A stretch of DNA of 64,000 nucleotides from Rhipicephalus microplus (lineage: Eukaryota > Arthropoda > Arachnida > Ixodida > Ixodidae). Made by a program: the position numbers and the translations under genes. The stretch covers positions 67,001 to 131,000 of the forward strand of contig NW_027464589.1 of NCBI RefSeq assembly GCF_043290135.1, written 5' to 3'. The notes under the pieces were generated by a model. It did not search any database. It saw only the letters and a program-made list of their open reading frames with translations, and was not told the DNA's origin. Shown one piece after another: positions 10,040 through 19,900 of the stretch (position 1 is its first letter; each line of letters starts with the position of its first letter).

Positions 10040-11120
10040 TCTTACCTTCCCGAGTTGCGGTGCTCCGGCGTGTTCTATTTTCTTACCTGGATAACTTTGA
10101 CGTCGACGACCGTCCCCTGGGCCGCGCAAGTGCCATAACCCACTGCATCGACACCGGCGAAGGCAGTTCACTCCACAAACGCCGTTATCGCGTGTCCTAG
10201 TTGAGCGCCAAGTTTTGCAGACAGAGGTAGAGAAAATGCTGAGTAAAGATGTCATTGTGCCTTCATCAAGTCCTTAGGCCTCTCCTGTGGTCTTAGTTAA
10301 AAATAAGGACAACACCTGGCGCTTTTGCGTCGACTATCGCCACCTGAATTGGATAACCAAGAAGGACGTTTGTCCTTTACCTCGAATCGATGATGCGCTA
10401 GACTGCCTCCACGGCGCCAACTATTTCTCGTCCATGAGGGTGGCGATTTGGGCTTGTTGGTATGGTTGCATGATGATGGATGGTAGCGCAGACAACGAAC
10501 ACGGACAAGAGAAGGCACATAGAAGGCACGTGTTGTGTCTATGTGCCTTCTCTTGTCCGTGTTCGTTGTCTGCGCTACCATCCATCATCATTTCTCGTCC
10601 CTTGACTTTCAACCCGGATACTGGCAGATTTCGGTCGACGACAGCGACCAAGAGAAGACAGCATTCATCACACCCGACGGCCTTTACCAATTCAAGGTCA
10701 TGCCTTTGGGTTGTGCAATGCCCCGGCTACTTTTGAACGTATGATGGACTCTCTTCTTCGCGGTTTCAAATGGTCGACCTGCCTTTGCTATGTGGATGAT
10801 GTAATCGTTATCTCGCTCACCTTCTAAAGCCACCTGCCTCGTCTCTCGGCAATTCTTGACGTTTTTTGTTGCACTAGTCTCCAACTGATTTCGTCGAAAT
10901 GCTGATTTGGGCGTCGGCAGATTAAACTACTCGGCCACCTTGTTGACGCCACTGGTGTTCAACCCGACCCTGACAAAGTCCGTGCTGTCCGAGAATTCCC
11001 GGTTCCGCGTTTCACACAAGAAGTTCGCAGTATTATTGGGCTCTGCTCATACTTACGCCGCTTTGTCTTCAACTTCGCGGACATTGCTAGGCCCCTCATG
11101 AATCTCCTGAAAAAGAATGT
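10040..11120 (+). pseudogene. Reverse transcriptase of gypsy element 1, broken
   Basis: RT blocks in order: [20 protein letters not shown] (10290-10350), [16 protein letters not shown] at the hairpin insertion, then LDFQPGYWQISVDD (10599-10640), KTAFITPDGLYQFKVMPLG, a frameshift near 10715, and FERMMDSLL. The catalytic YVDD is intact at 10789-10800. A stop near 10826 and another near 10900 precede LLGHLVDATGVQPDPDKV and the connection domain (IIGLCSYLRRFV). The 157-bp insertion at 10434-10590 adds a false open frame across this region. The gene is dead but recognisable throughout. Confidence 0.9.
10434..10590. mobile_element. 157-bp insertion with a perfect 52-bp inverted repeat and 10-bp target-site duplication
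   Basis: The insertion splits the conserved NYFS/LDFQPGYWQI region of a gypsy reverse transcriptase. TTTCTCGTCC is present directly before (10424-10433) and again directly after (10591-10600). Inside, 37 bp of single-copy sequence is followed by a left arm at 10471-10522, a 16-bp loop and a right arm at 10539-10590 that is its exact reverse complement by eye. The insertion ends exactly at the end of the right arm. There is no open frame of its own. It could be a fold-back non-autonomous element, or a short retrotransposed RNA that copied back on itself. Confidence 0.9.
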
Positions 11121-12872
11121 GGCCTTGGGAATGTACCAAGAACATTCCTTCGCGTCGCTAATTACCGCCCTCACATCACCACCATTGCTGGCTCATTTCG
11201 ATCCAGCGGCTCGAACAGAGCTTCGCACCAATGCAAGCGGTCATGGCATTGGTGCTATACTCGCTCAGACACAGAATGGCACCAACCATGTGATAGCCTA
11301 CGCTAGCCGCTTTTATCGCAAGTGGAACAAAATTATTCCATCACGGAGCGGGAACGCTTAGCCCTCATTTGGGCTATTGCGAAATTCCGTCCGTACTTAT
11401 GCGGATGTTCGTTCGCAGTCATCACGGACCATCATGCACTTTGCTGGCTACCTACGCTTAAGGACCCTACAGGAAGACTCGGCCGATGGGCACTTCAATT
11501 ACAGGAGTACACGTTCTCGGTTGTTTATAAATCTGGAAAGCTGCACAGCGATGCTGACTGCTTATTCAGGCACCCCGTTGATCCACCTAGCTTCACTGAT
11601 TTGGAATCTGATGCCTGCGTTTTAGCCACCACTGACTTTCTGAACGTGGCCGACGAACAGCGCCGAGATCCATCGCTCCTCACCATCATTGACCGCCTTC
11701 AATCGCGTTATGCTGAACCTTCTCTTAGCAGATACTTGCTTCAGGACAACGTTTTGTGCCACCGCAATTTACACCCCGATGGCGCGGAACTTTTACTCGT
11801 CGTACCGCATCACCTGCGAAAGGATGTTCTGCTACAATTCCACGACGCTCCAACTTTTGTACATCTAGGAGTCTCCAGAACTTACGACCGCATTCGACGA
11901 AGAGTGTTCTGGAAGGGTCTGTACCGCTCTGTTTGCTGTTATGTCGCATCTTGCGACCTCTGCCAGCACCGAAAGAAGCCTACGACTCCCCTTGCCAGTA
12001 TTCTTCAACCTATTGAAATTCCAGCCGAGCCAATTTATCGAGTGGGGTTAAACTTGCTAGGTCCCTTTCCTACTTTTACAACTGGAAGTAAATAGATTGC
12101 AGTGGCCACAGACTATGCCACTCGGTATGCAATCACTCGAGCGCTACCAACCAGCTGCGCAACCAACGTTGCCGACTTCCTGCTGTACGACATTATTCTC
12201 CAGCATGGCGCTCCGACTCACCTGCTCACAGAACGTGGTGACTACATCCTATCTCATGTGGTTGCTGATCTACTCCGATCTTGTGCTACCCGTCACAACT
12301 TCACCACATCTTACCACCCTCAGACTAACGGTCTTACGGAGCGCCTAAACTGCACATTGACAGACATGCTTTACATGTACGTATCTACCGACCACACTGA
12401 TTGGCACATAGCTCTTCCATTCGTAACCTTCGCCTATAACTCGTCGCATCATGAAACAGTGGGCTACTCCCCATTTTATCTACTCTTCGGACGTCATCCC
12501 TTACTGCCCTTCGATACACTGCTTTCATCAGACCACCAATCCCCCCCGTGCCCTCACGGCACGCGCGGTAGCGCGTGCTGGGTTATCGTCGTCGCAGACT
12601 GCACAGAAGTCTCTTCATGACCGTCGACACAGAGATGCTGTTTTTCTGCAGGATCTCTTGTTCTCCTGTGGCTCCCATCTCGACGTGTTTGCTTCTGCGA
12701 GAAACTACTATTGCGATACGCTGGGCCCTACCTAGTCATTCGTCAGGTCACACCTGTGACCTACGAGATTGCCGCTACCACAAACTCATCAGCTGCTGCA
12801 CCCAGAACGGAAGTAGTCAACGTTTATCGTTTCAAGCCCTACAGCGCCGACTCGCTCATCTAACAGGCACCG
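11121..12872 (+). pseudogene. RNase H and integrase of gypsy element 1, broken
   Basis: RNase H begins around [28 protein letters not shown], with a frameshift at about 11325, then YSITERERLALIWAI and [13 protein letters not shown]. The zinc-binding integrase head has the HHCC-type spacing ending in CDLCQHRKK (about 11950). In the catalytic core the first Asp is Asn (GLNLLGPFP) and the second is Glu (LLTERGDY), while the NGLTERLN segment holds the third residue, so integrase activity is lost. A stop occurs at 12093. After a frameshift near 12560 the GPY/F module appears (RYAGPYLVIRQVTPVTYEI, about 12715-12771), ending at the stop near 12860 just before the 3' LTR. Confidence 0.9.
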
Positions 12873-12905
12873 AGACGGTGCCTTACGGGCCGGGGTGATG
12901 ATACA

Positions 12906-13073
12906 TGTATGGAACTGTCGCCCCGACACAGTTGAGTTGGCACCCAAATGAAGAAGACGACAACGTGGTTGTTGTGGGTTGGACTCTCGAGCTTCTGCCG
13001 CTGGCCTGCGTGACTGTGCGCTCTTTAAGCCGTTAGCAAGAATAGCTCTTAGCGAATAAATCTTCCCGAACCA
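12906..13073 (+). repeat. 3' LTR of gypsy element 1
   Basis: It starts TGTATGGAACTG and ends CCCGAACCA, matching the 5' LTR with few differences. AATAAA at 13055 is the likely polyadenylation signal. A purine-rich GGGCCGGGGTGATGAT just upstream is the probable plus-strand primer. LINE sequence resumes within a few bases after it. Confidence 0.93.
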
Positions 13074-13670
13074 ATATATATAAAAGCATTAGCACGCAGA
13101 CTACAGACTGTGATTCGGGGTATCGTCGCACCTCTTCAAACCTGTGGTATTTAAGGGCGTTCTATTGTCACCAATATTCCTAAAGCACGGATCATTCTGG
13201 AATGGTGTGATTATTCACTTGAGCGGGTTGCCATTCTACAAATTGATTTAGAAAAGGCTTTCGATTGTGTAGACGTTAGGATTTCGTTTGCAATTTTAAA
13301 TCCCGCTAATCTTGGTTCGGTTATCTGCGAGGGAGTGGATCAGGCGTACCAGAACTGCACCACGATATTGATTGTAAATAAGATACCGGGGGCACCCATC
13401 AGTGTGCAACGTTCGGTTCGCCAGGGCTGCCCCCTCAGCCCCTTTCGTTTTGTATTTACATTGAAACACTGTGCATGAAAATAATCACAGACAATGGTAT
13501 CTCTCGTTTCAACTTACAAGTCGCAGAAGTGAAACTGCTGGCTTATGCAGATGATATAGCTATCTCTACTCGTGACCAGCGGAGCATCGTACGGGCTGTC
13601 CAATGTGTCCGTGAGTTCAGCCACGTTACCGGTAGCGGCGTGAACTGGGGCAAGTGTCTAAGGCTCTAGC
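13074..13670 (+). pseudogene. LINE reverse transcriptase, second half, broken
   Basis: This continues the RT interrupted at 7515. It reads KALARRLQTVIRGIVAPLQ, a stop, GRSIVTNI, then the catalytic block QIDLEKAFD (about 13240), QGCPLSP (about 13421) and the catalytic AYADD (13540-13554). A stop or frameshift lies near 13478. All three catalytic Asp positions can still be seen, but the frame is broken at least twice. Confidence 0.9.
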
Positions 13671-14874
13671 ACGGGTCATGGCCAGCAAAACCGGACCACT
13701 TCGCAAACATGCCTTGGGTGACAACCCCAGGCAAGTACTAAGGTGTTCCACTTGACGGTTATCGTGACAGCGATAAGTATTGGAAACTGCAGGTTAAGGA
13801 GACACAAGAGAAAGTGGAGAAGGGGAAAGCAGGCGCCTTTTCGATCTTTGCCAGAGCCACACTTTGCAACTTGTCTTTCATCAGCAAGGTGTGGTATGTT
13901 ATTCAGGTCATACTTTGTTCACGGACTAATGTGCAGAAACTGCACAGGATATTTGCGACATTTATTTGGGCTTCCTAATGGGAGCGATGCAGTCGCACAA
14001 ACTTTTTATGAAGGGTGAAACACGGAGGTCTCGGACTAGGTCACCTCTATTTACGACAACAAGTTAACCAGTTTTTGTTTTTTAGAGATCCGACAGACTC
14101 TTTTCTACACGCAGTATGTCAACTCCGACTAGCTAGTGCACTTCCTGAATATGTTGTTTCAACCCAACATTGTGTGGGGGGGATCGGGATTTTTTATAAA
14201 GAACGTGTGTTCAGTGTAAGATTTCCAACCTTACAATTTTCACGAGAGCATCTGGCTGCTGTAAGACGAAACGAACTTTATTTTGCGTTATGCGATATAG
14301 TTTTTTCAGTGCCTCTATACCGATCTTTATTCAGTGGAGGCCCAGGTAGTGATGTTTTAAATAATTTTAAAAGAATGCAAGTCATGCCGGGAGACAAAAC
14401 ATTTTTCCTTAATCTGCATAGTGGGACACTACCTGTTAAAACGTTTTTGGAAAAAAAGGGGTGCTATTTGCCTTGGGGTACGCATTGCTTTATTTGTAAG
14501 CTGCCAGAAACGGTAGACCATGTTTTTTTACATTGTTGGGAGGGGAATTATTTTTGGGATGTTTTGCAGAGATTTGTGAAAAAGAATTTCTTTTGGACCC
14601 GCATAGCATTAGATTTCTAAATGTAGACAACAATGACGGGGCTCCTTTTGATGCAGTTGTGCTCATGGGCCTCCATTCCATTCAGAGAGCGAGAATGGAA
14701 GGCTGCCACTTTGATAAGGATGCACGGCCGGCAAGTGTCTCATTCAGAAAAAGAATTCGCCGGTTTCTTGAGATTTATAAAGCAGTACCGGAGCCATTAC
14801 TATGGCTTCCACGACTGAAGCCACCGGTGACCTTGCGAGATTTATATTACCAAAATCATCACCATCCTTGTTGA
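13671..14874 (+). pseudogene. LINE ORF2 C-terminal region with zinc-binding (zf-RVT type) domain
   Basis: After the RT the sequence has a long alpha-helical region (open frame 14015-14620 of 201 codons) containing HGGLGLGHL, then FFLNLHSGTLPVKTFLEKKG and a C..C..H..C array (CFICKLPETVDHVFLHC, about 14486-14537), as in the zf-RVT domain of LINE proteins. A frameshift near 14580 moves the reading into the next frame (FLNVDNNDGAPFDAVVLMGLH), which ends at a stop at 14872-14874. This is the natural end of ORF2. About 95 bp of 3' UTR follow before the 5S-like sequence. Confidence 0.85.
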
Positions 14875-14969
14875 CTGTTAAGTTATCATGTAAATATTGT
14901 GCATTTCATACTTTCTTACCAGTGTCGTTTGTATTCTGTGGTTGGTACCAAATGGAGGTATCAAAGGAC

Positions 14970-15089
14970 AAAATCGGCCATACCATGCTAAATGCGCCGG
15001 TTCTCGTCCGATAACCCAAGCTAAGCAGCATTGGGCTCGGTCAGTACTTGGGAGGGAGACCACTTAGGAGCACCGAGTGCTGATGGCAC
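14970..15089 (+). rRNA. 5S rRNA-like sequence, probable pseudogene
   Basis: From CGGCCATACCATG at 14975 to the GATGGC helix end near 15088, the 120-bp stretch follows eukaryotic 5S rRNA: GGTTCTCGTCCGAT, AAGCTAAGCAGC (box A), TTGGGCTCGGTCAGTACTTG and GGGAGACC (box C) are all in place and spacing is canonical. The first six bases do not match 5S and cannot pair with the 3' GATGGC, so helix I is lost. A TTTTT run at 15093 could act as Pol III terminator. It begins exactly where the LINE 3' UTR ends. It may be a 5S gene hit by the LINE, a retro-copied 5S, or the 5S-derived head of another element. Confidence 0.8.
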
Positions 15090-16353
15090 CTTCTTTTTAC
15101 TTTTCAAAATTTCTCTTTTTTATTGCAGATAAGAAACTTGGGGAGAAGTGGGAGGAGGCTGTTGTTAATTTTGCGACGTCATTGTTTGCCCGTATCCCAT
15201 GCGCACGTGACCATCAGTATAGCCAATAAAAATATATGCGTGCGCACATGAGTTTAGATTTGGCACCCAGAGCGCGTGACTTACTCTTTTATTATTTTTC
15301 TTCAACCTTGCTTTCTCTTTTGTTTTATTTTTGTTCTTTTTGTTCAGAGAAAGAACAGGGGTGGGGGGGTGCTGTTTAACTTTTTGTCGTCATTCGTTCC
15401 TCGTTGCGTCGCGTGCACTTAGAAACTTAATCTGCGCACACGGGTTTAAGTTTGCCGCCAATAGAGTTGTAGTGTGCGATACCTCTAATCTACAGAACTA
15501 CAAGGGCGCATGGCACCTTCTTTTCTTTTTCAATTTCTCTTTATCTGTACTTTTTACTGTATATAGAAAAAAACATAGATGGAAGAGTTCGAGGGCGTTG
15601 TTCAACGTTTCCACGTCATTCGTTGTTCAAGAAAAAAAATAATGCGCGCAGTGAATCGAAATTTGACGCCTGCGCACGTGTGCCTAAATGTGGCGCACAT
15701 GGCAGTTTGATTGTGTGATATCTCTACTGGACAGATTTTATTGCCGGATCGTACAATAGCATTAGGAACATGTCATATTTGTCGGGATTTAACCTTCATA
15801 CGAATATGGGGACCCCGTATTTGAAGGCTCCGGAAATTTCGGCCTCCTGGTTTTTGTTTTTTTTAACGTGCCCTAAATCTAAGCTAAGCTCATGGACTAT
15901 ATTCATTTTGGCCGCCGAGGCCGGTACTCGACCGTGAGGCCGGTATTCGACCCTGCGCGTCTTGCGGGTCAGCATCCGAGTGCCTTAGCCACTAGACCAC
16001 CATGGCAGGAGGTTACAATATCATTATTGGGGATTCCAATATTGCTGCTTTAGGTCGGTCCCTCATGTGCCACCCAGTCATAAAAGCCGACGCAACAGCT
16101 GTTTGTTAAGTTACAGAAAAAGACTTACGAGCATGGCCGGTGGCGGCGGCCAGCAAGTGCACCACATCTGTGCGTAAAAGTTAGCGCGCCCGTGCTTGTG
16201 CGCCCCAGCCAAGGAGCCGAGCAAGCTCTCTGCCGGAGAACAACAGACGTTATTGTCACGCACCTTCGCAGTTTGCCGCCAGGATAATATAACGCGCTGC
16301 ATAAGCTGTTAACTGTAGCTTGGAAAGATGGAAATCGCCTGTAGTTTGTTATA
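15090..16353 (+). repeat. T-rich monomer repeat block, copy 1 (probable LINE 5' UTR)
   Basis: From 15323 to 16353 this matches 54527-55527. It consists of T-rich units of roughly 215 bp (about 15090, 15300 and 15510), each with a pyrimidine tract, a GTTGTT/GCTGTTTAAC..TTTCGTCATTC segment and a GCGCAC..GTTTAAATTTGGCGC-type end. An antisense SINE follows at 15765-16013, then a CATAAAAG motif at 16079, and about 280 bp of leader. The block runs straight into a LINE ORF1 at about 16378, which suggests it is that LINE's promoter region, organised like monomer-bearing L1 5' UTRs. That functional reading is inference. Confidence 0.7.
15765..16013 (-). mobile_element. tRNA-derived SINE, antisense, inside repeat copy 1
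   Basis: On the minus strand it starts CTCCTGCCATGGTGGTCTAG, followed by GGCTAAGGCACTCGG and a B box GGGTCGAATACCGG, and continues to GAGGCCGAAATTTCCGGAGC. Target-site duplications TACAATAGCATTA (15752-15764) and TACAATATCATTA (16014-16026) flank it. An extra GTCGAGTACCGGCC segment makes it slightly longer than the copy at 54980. Confidence 0.9.
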
Positions 16354-16377
16354 AGTTGTGTTGTGGAAGGACAAGGT

Positions 16378-16846
16378 TTCGCCATTGGCCATGCCATGCT
16401 CAATCTTCTTGCGGCAGCGAACGCGAGCGAACGTGGAATCATGAGTTCCGACGGAGCGGCGAGAGCAGCCCGCACCGGCCGCGAAAACAGGATTGACGGT
16501 GCAGATAAGGACTACGAGATCGCGCTGCCTACGTTGCCCACTGGCCGTGTTGTACTGAACACGTTGTTTTTGCACGGTGATGTGCGTTAGCGTCCCTACA
16601 GAATTGAGGGCTTGAGAGACGCCCTCGAGACTGTTGGGGTGCTACCCGACGTCGTCGCCTTAGAAGCGTGCCAGATTAACCACGTCTAGGCCGTCACCCT
16701 CACCGGTAGAGAAGCGACAAGGAAACTGGCCACGTGGAAACTGAAGGTAAAGAACGCCGGTGCATAATTATTTATCCCGAAGACCAGCAAGTAAAACTCT
16801 GCCTGCATTAGATGCTCTACGGCATCCAAGATGAGGACATGCCCCA
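16378..16846 (+). pseudogene. LINE ORF1 (gag-like) N-terminal fragment, plus-strand arm
   Basis: An open frame from about 16363 carries AAANASERGIMSSDGAA, DKDYEIALPTLPTGRVVLN, LHGDVR, a stop at 16588, then IEGLRDALETVGVLPDV and REATRKLA with further stops. The same protein is encoded by the minus-strand copy at 17560-18015, where the frame is open. The family is a nucleic-acid-binding ORF1 with a downstream CCHC knuckle. This copy breaks off at about 16846, where the minus-strand copy's tail begins. It lies immediately after the T-rich block and its leader. Confidence 0.75.
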
Positions 16847-16849
16847 GCC

Positions 16850-18015
16850 AGATTGGTTGGTTCTTGTACGCCGCTCTTTTTGGCTTGTAAATCCTTCAGA
16901 CATTTGAAATCACCGCCCTTGGACGCTTTCCCTGTCGTTCCAGGCGACCCATCAACTTCACTCGCCGCTCCTTGCGGCGTTGGTAGGTCGCCTTCACCAG
17001 CGTCCCCTTCCGTGACCGCCGGTGAACCCTGTTCTACTGGTTGGGTGTATGTAGGCCCAGTCGTGTCTGCTTCAGGCTGTCGGTCTGCCGGAGAACCTCA
17101 TTTTGTGGCGTCACCACTGGAAAGCCCCGCCTGCTTTCTTGTCTCCTCGGTTCACATGGCCGCTTCCTCAGCCTCAATGACGTCCATGAGTTCGTCGGGC
17201 TCGTCAGTTCTTGAAATTCCGGTCACCGACGCGTAAGTACGGATGCAGTCAGCGTCCGCGTATCCGTAACGCCGTCATTTTTAGGAGCGGAGCAACCTGC
17301 AATCTCTGCGCACGTGGCCCGTGCCATGACAACGCAAACACTGCATCGCCCGCTCAGGAACGACGACGAGGGCCAATTCACCGGCGACTCGCACCTGGTG
17401 GGGCAGGTTATCCACCTTCATTCCCGGCAACACGCTTCTCGTTGTCAATCCCTTCTCTCTCATGCCTTGCACCTTCCACTGTTCTCACGTCACTTCAGTG
17501 ACGTTACCGAACGTGGTGAACGCTGTCCGAATGTCCCCATCATGGACACCGTAGAGCAATCAATGCAAGCGGAGCTTTACTTGCTGGTCTTCGGTATCAA
17601 TAATTATGCACCGGCGGCCCTTTACCTTCAATTCTTTCGGCACGGCCAGTTTCCTTGTCGCTTCTCCGCTGATGAGGGTGACGGTCCAGACGTAGTTAAT
17701 CTGGTACGCTCCTAAGGCGCTGACGTCTGGTAGCACCCCAAATGTGTCGAGGGCATCTCTGAAGCCCTCAATTTTGTAGGGAGGCTCACGCACATCACCG
17801 TGCATAAACAACGTGTTCAGTAGAACACGGCCAGTGGGCAACGTAGGCAGCACGATCTCGTAAACCTTATCTGCACCTTCATTCCTGTTTTCGCGGCCGG
17901 CGTGGGCCGCTATCGCCGCTCCGTCGAAGTTCTTGATTCCACGTTCGTTCGCATTCGCTGCCAGAAGAACAATCCAACATGGTATGGCCGATCGCGAAAA
18001 CTTGTAGTTCCACAA
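16850..18015 (-). pseudogene. LINE ORF1 (gag-like CCHC protein), minus-strand arm
   Basis: From 18015 downward an open frame of 151 codons gives LLAANANERGIKNFDGAA, YEIVLPTLPTGRVLLNTLF, MHGDVREPPYKIEGFRDAL, LPDVSALGAYQI and KGRRCIIIDTEDQQVKLRLH. The next block (17472-17281) has MKVDNLPHQVRVAGELALVVVP and a zinc knuckle CLRCHGTGHVRRDC. The remainder to 16850 is an acidic, Pro-rich tail in several frames. The order matches ORF1 proteins of tick L1-like LINEs as I recall them. Stops and frameshifts near 17230 and 17500 show decay. Together with 16378-16846 it forms an inverted pair. Confidence 0.75.
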
Positions 18016-18051
18016 CAGAACCTATAAAGAACTACAGACGATTTGCATCTT

Positions 18052-18470
18052 CCCAGCGAGTCATAGCCTATGCCAACCGCTCACTGTCCTGTACCGAGGT
18101 GAATCAGATGACCACAGAGAAAAAGCGTCGCGCCGTAGTATGGGTGATCACCAAGTTTCACCCATACCTTTATGGTCGGTCCTTCAAATGGATGATGGAT
18201 AACGTGCACTCTGCTAATGGGTGAACATACGTGATTCCTCGGGATGAGTTGCCCCGGTGGAGCTTGCATCTACAGTAATTTGTGTGACCATCGTCTACAA
18301 GTCAAGACGGAATAACGAAGACGCTGACACACTGTCGCGTGCTTCCATACATTTTGCTAGTCAAGAAGAAGATAACAAGCCAAATCTAGAGAGGATGTTA
18401 CGATCTCTACGCCTGCCTTCTCTTCATGAACGGAAGCGTGAGGCTATATTACATTGGATGTTTCTACTTC
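18052..18470 (+). pseudogene. gypsy family B RNase H fragment, plus orientation (copy A)
   Basis: It begins abruptly at RVIAYANRSLS and continues TEKKRRAVVWVITKFHPYLYGRSF, then YKSRRNNEDADTLSRA, the typical end of gypsy RNase H. Stops interrupt it near 18224 and 18275. The same segment occurs in reverse orientation at about 21640-21905. No LTR or integrase is present on this side, so it is a small relic. Confidence 0.85.
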
Positions 18471-18985
18471 GGCCAAATGATCTTTTAAAATGCCATTTAT
18501 ATACTGATATGGTATTTTTTTCATTCTTGGAATATATATCATCAAATGTATTCTGAATTGAACCTACAGTGTTGAGTACAAGTATTTTACAAAGGTTAAC
18601 TTTTAAGGGGTCGAGAAGTTTCTGTGTAAAAATAACGTGAGGGCACCGTAACTTAGACCTTTGGTGGTTGCAAAGTGAGGCCTGCTGGCTAATGAACACA
18701 TACTGTAACCTCATCTGAGGTGATGCACACATTTTTAGGAATGAGCGTACTATTAGAATATGAATTTTTTATAATAGAAGGCAGGCGGAATTCTTCATGT
18801 TGGATATTGTTCGCAACATATTTAGGTAGCCCCAGGCATAAGCGTAACGATTCGCGTCCTAACAGAATCAGTTGTCGAACTTTAAGTGGGAACGCCAGAA
18901 ACAAAAGAAAGGCGAATTCTAATATCGATTGAATGTAAATGCAATTTATTAGGACGAGCACGTGTCTACACAAACCACCAAGATA
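18471..18985. other. No recognised feature
   Basis: AT-rich sequence with short frames only. I see no domain, LTR or SINE in it. Confidence 0.5.
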
Positions 18986-19220
18986 GCCCCGCCGCGAAGG
19001 TCTAGTGGCTGAGGTGCTCGGCTGCTGACCCGCAGGTTGCGGGATCGAATCCCGGTCGCGGCTGCATCTCCGATTGATGCGAAAATGTTGTAGGCTGGTG
19101 TGCTCAGATATAGGTGCACGTAAAGAACCCCAGGTGGTCGAAATTTTCGAAGCCCTCGACTACGGCGTCTCTCATAATCGCATGATGGTTTTGGGACGTT
19201 AAATTCTACATATCATCATC
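18986..19220 (+). mobile_element. Ruka-type SINE, full length
   Basis: Starts GCCCCGCCGCGAAGGTCTAG with an intact A-box region, then GCTGACCCGCAGGTTGCGGG and the B box ATCGAATCCCGG. It retains AAAGAACCCCAGGTGGTCG and TTTTGGGACGTTAAATTCTAC, and ends TATCATCATC. Possible degenerate target-site duplication: AAACC.....GATA at 18972-18985 and 19221-19234 (10 of 14 positions match). The (TCA)n end differs from the ATCAATCAA of other copies. Confidence 0.95.
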
Positions 19221-19234
19221 AAACCGGTACGATA

Positions 19235-19900
19235 ATTACTAAGCCTGCTAAGCATCCCTTTGGCACGTGCTTTTTTAGCAGCCGTGTTTTCTAAGGGGGG
19301 ACTCTAGTTAAGTGTTTCTGTGTGCGCACTTGTTCTTGTTCTTGATGCCCTTCAATTGTTGCTCATACCCACTGTGGGGCATCAACCAATAATTAAATGG
19401 TCTTATAAAGTATTATTCTATTTTATAGTAAATTAACTTACAACTTGAAATTGTTACAAATTTTAAAATGAAATTTTGATGATCACAAATTTGTACCTAA
19501 TCTAAAGTTTTTATATTAGTAATAGATAATAACCTAGAACAAAACCTAGCTTTGAAAAAGAAAAAAAGGAGATATGCATATGTCGACACAAAATAATAAT
19601 ATCATTTTGTCTTTTCGTTTCATTAAGACAATTACGCATTGCCTCGCAAACGTTCGCATTGGAAAACCCAGAAATAGAGGCTCCAAAGGACGTAATCACG
19701 GGTATGGATGAATTCCTTTCTTAAGACATCTGAGCGTACGCCTTGACATACGACCCACTTGCCACCTACTAAAAGTCGCTGGCAATATTCCTCCTCAACA
19801 CACGAAAAACGAGCATCGTTTTGATGATGCGAAGTTACTGCAACAAAAAACAAAGTAGTTTAAACATTGGAAAATGACACTAATGTTCAAATGATACACG
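19235..19900. other. No recognised feature
   Basis: AT-rich single-copy-looking sequence with short chance frames. It contains a TTTAATT-rich section around 19390-19520 and no element signatures. Confidence 0.5.

Larger units (their letters stand above)
7516..13073 (+). mobile_element. Ty3/gypsy LTR retrotransposon 1, nested in the LINE
   Basis: A 5.6-kb element with near-identical terminal repeats of about 168 bp and the order gag, protease, reverse transcriptase, RNase H, integrase on the plus strand. It interrupts the LINE reverse transcriptase between VEYKVLI and KALARRL, so it is younger than that LINE. It is itself interrupted by a SINE (7917-8129) in gag and by a hairpin insertion (10434-10590) in reverse transcriptase. 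Stops and frameshifts occur in every domain. A clean target-site duplication could not be fixed (ATAAG before, ATATA/ATAAA after). Its gag and pol resemble those of element 3 at 47055-52447, so the two belong to related families. Confidence 0.93.
5765..14969 (+). mobile_element. L1/Tx1-like non-LTR retrotransposon, 5' truncated, split by a gypsy element
   Basis: Plus-strand LINE remnant made of an APE-type endonuclease, a linker, a reverse transcriptase and a C-terminal zinc-binding domain. ORF1 and the 5' UTR are absent: the element begins at the start of ORF2. A gypsy element at 7516-13073 separates the YRPxxLTNVEYK region from the following ALARRL region of the same reverse transcriptase. 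Several stops and frameshifts show it is dead. Its 3' end runs directly into a 5S rRNA-like sequence at 14970. The assignment to an L1/Tx1-like group rests on the endonuclease start (INVRGLAGKRKQ), QETK, GDFNC, the long linker and the QGCPLSP and AYADD motifs. Confidence 0.85.

Noticed and set aside
16853..17236. 127-codon plus-strand frame rich in Ser and Pro
   Set aside because: It is antisense to the C-terminal tail of the minus-strand LINE ORF1.
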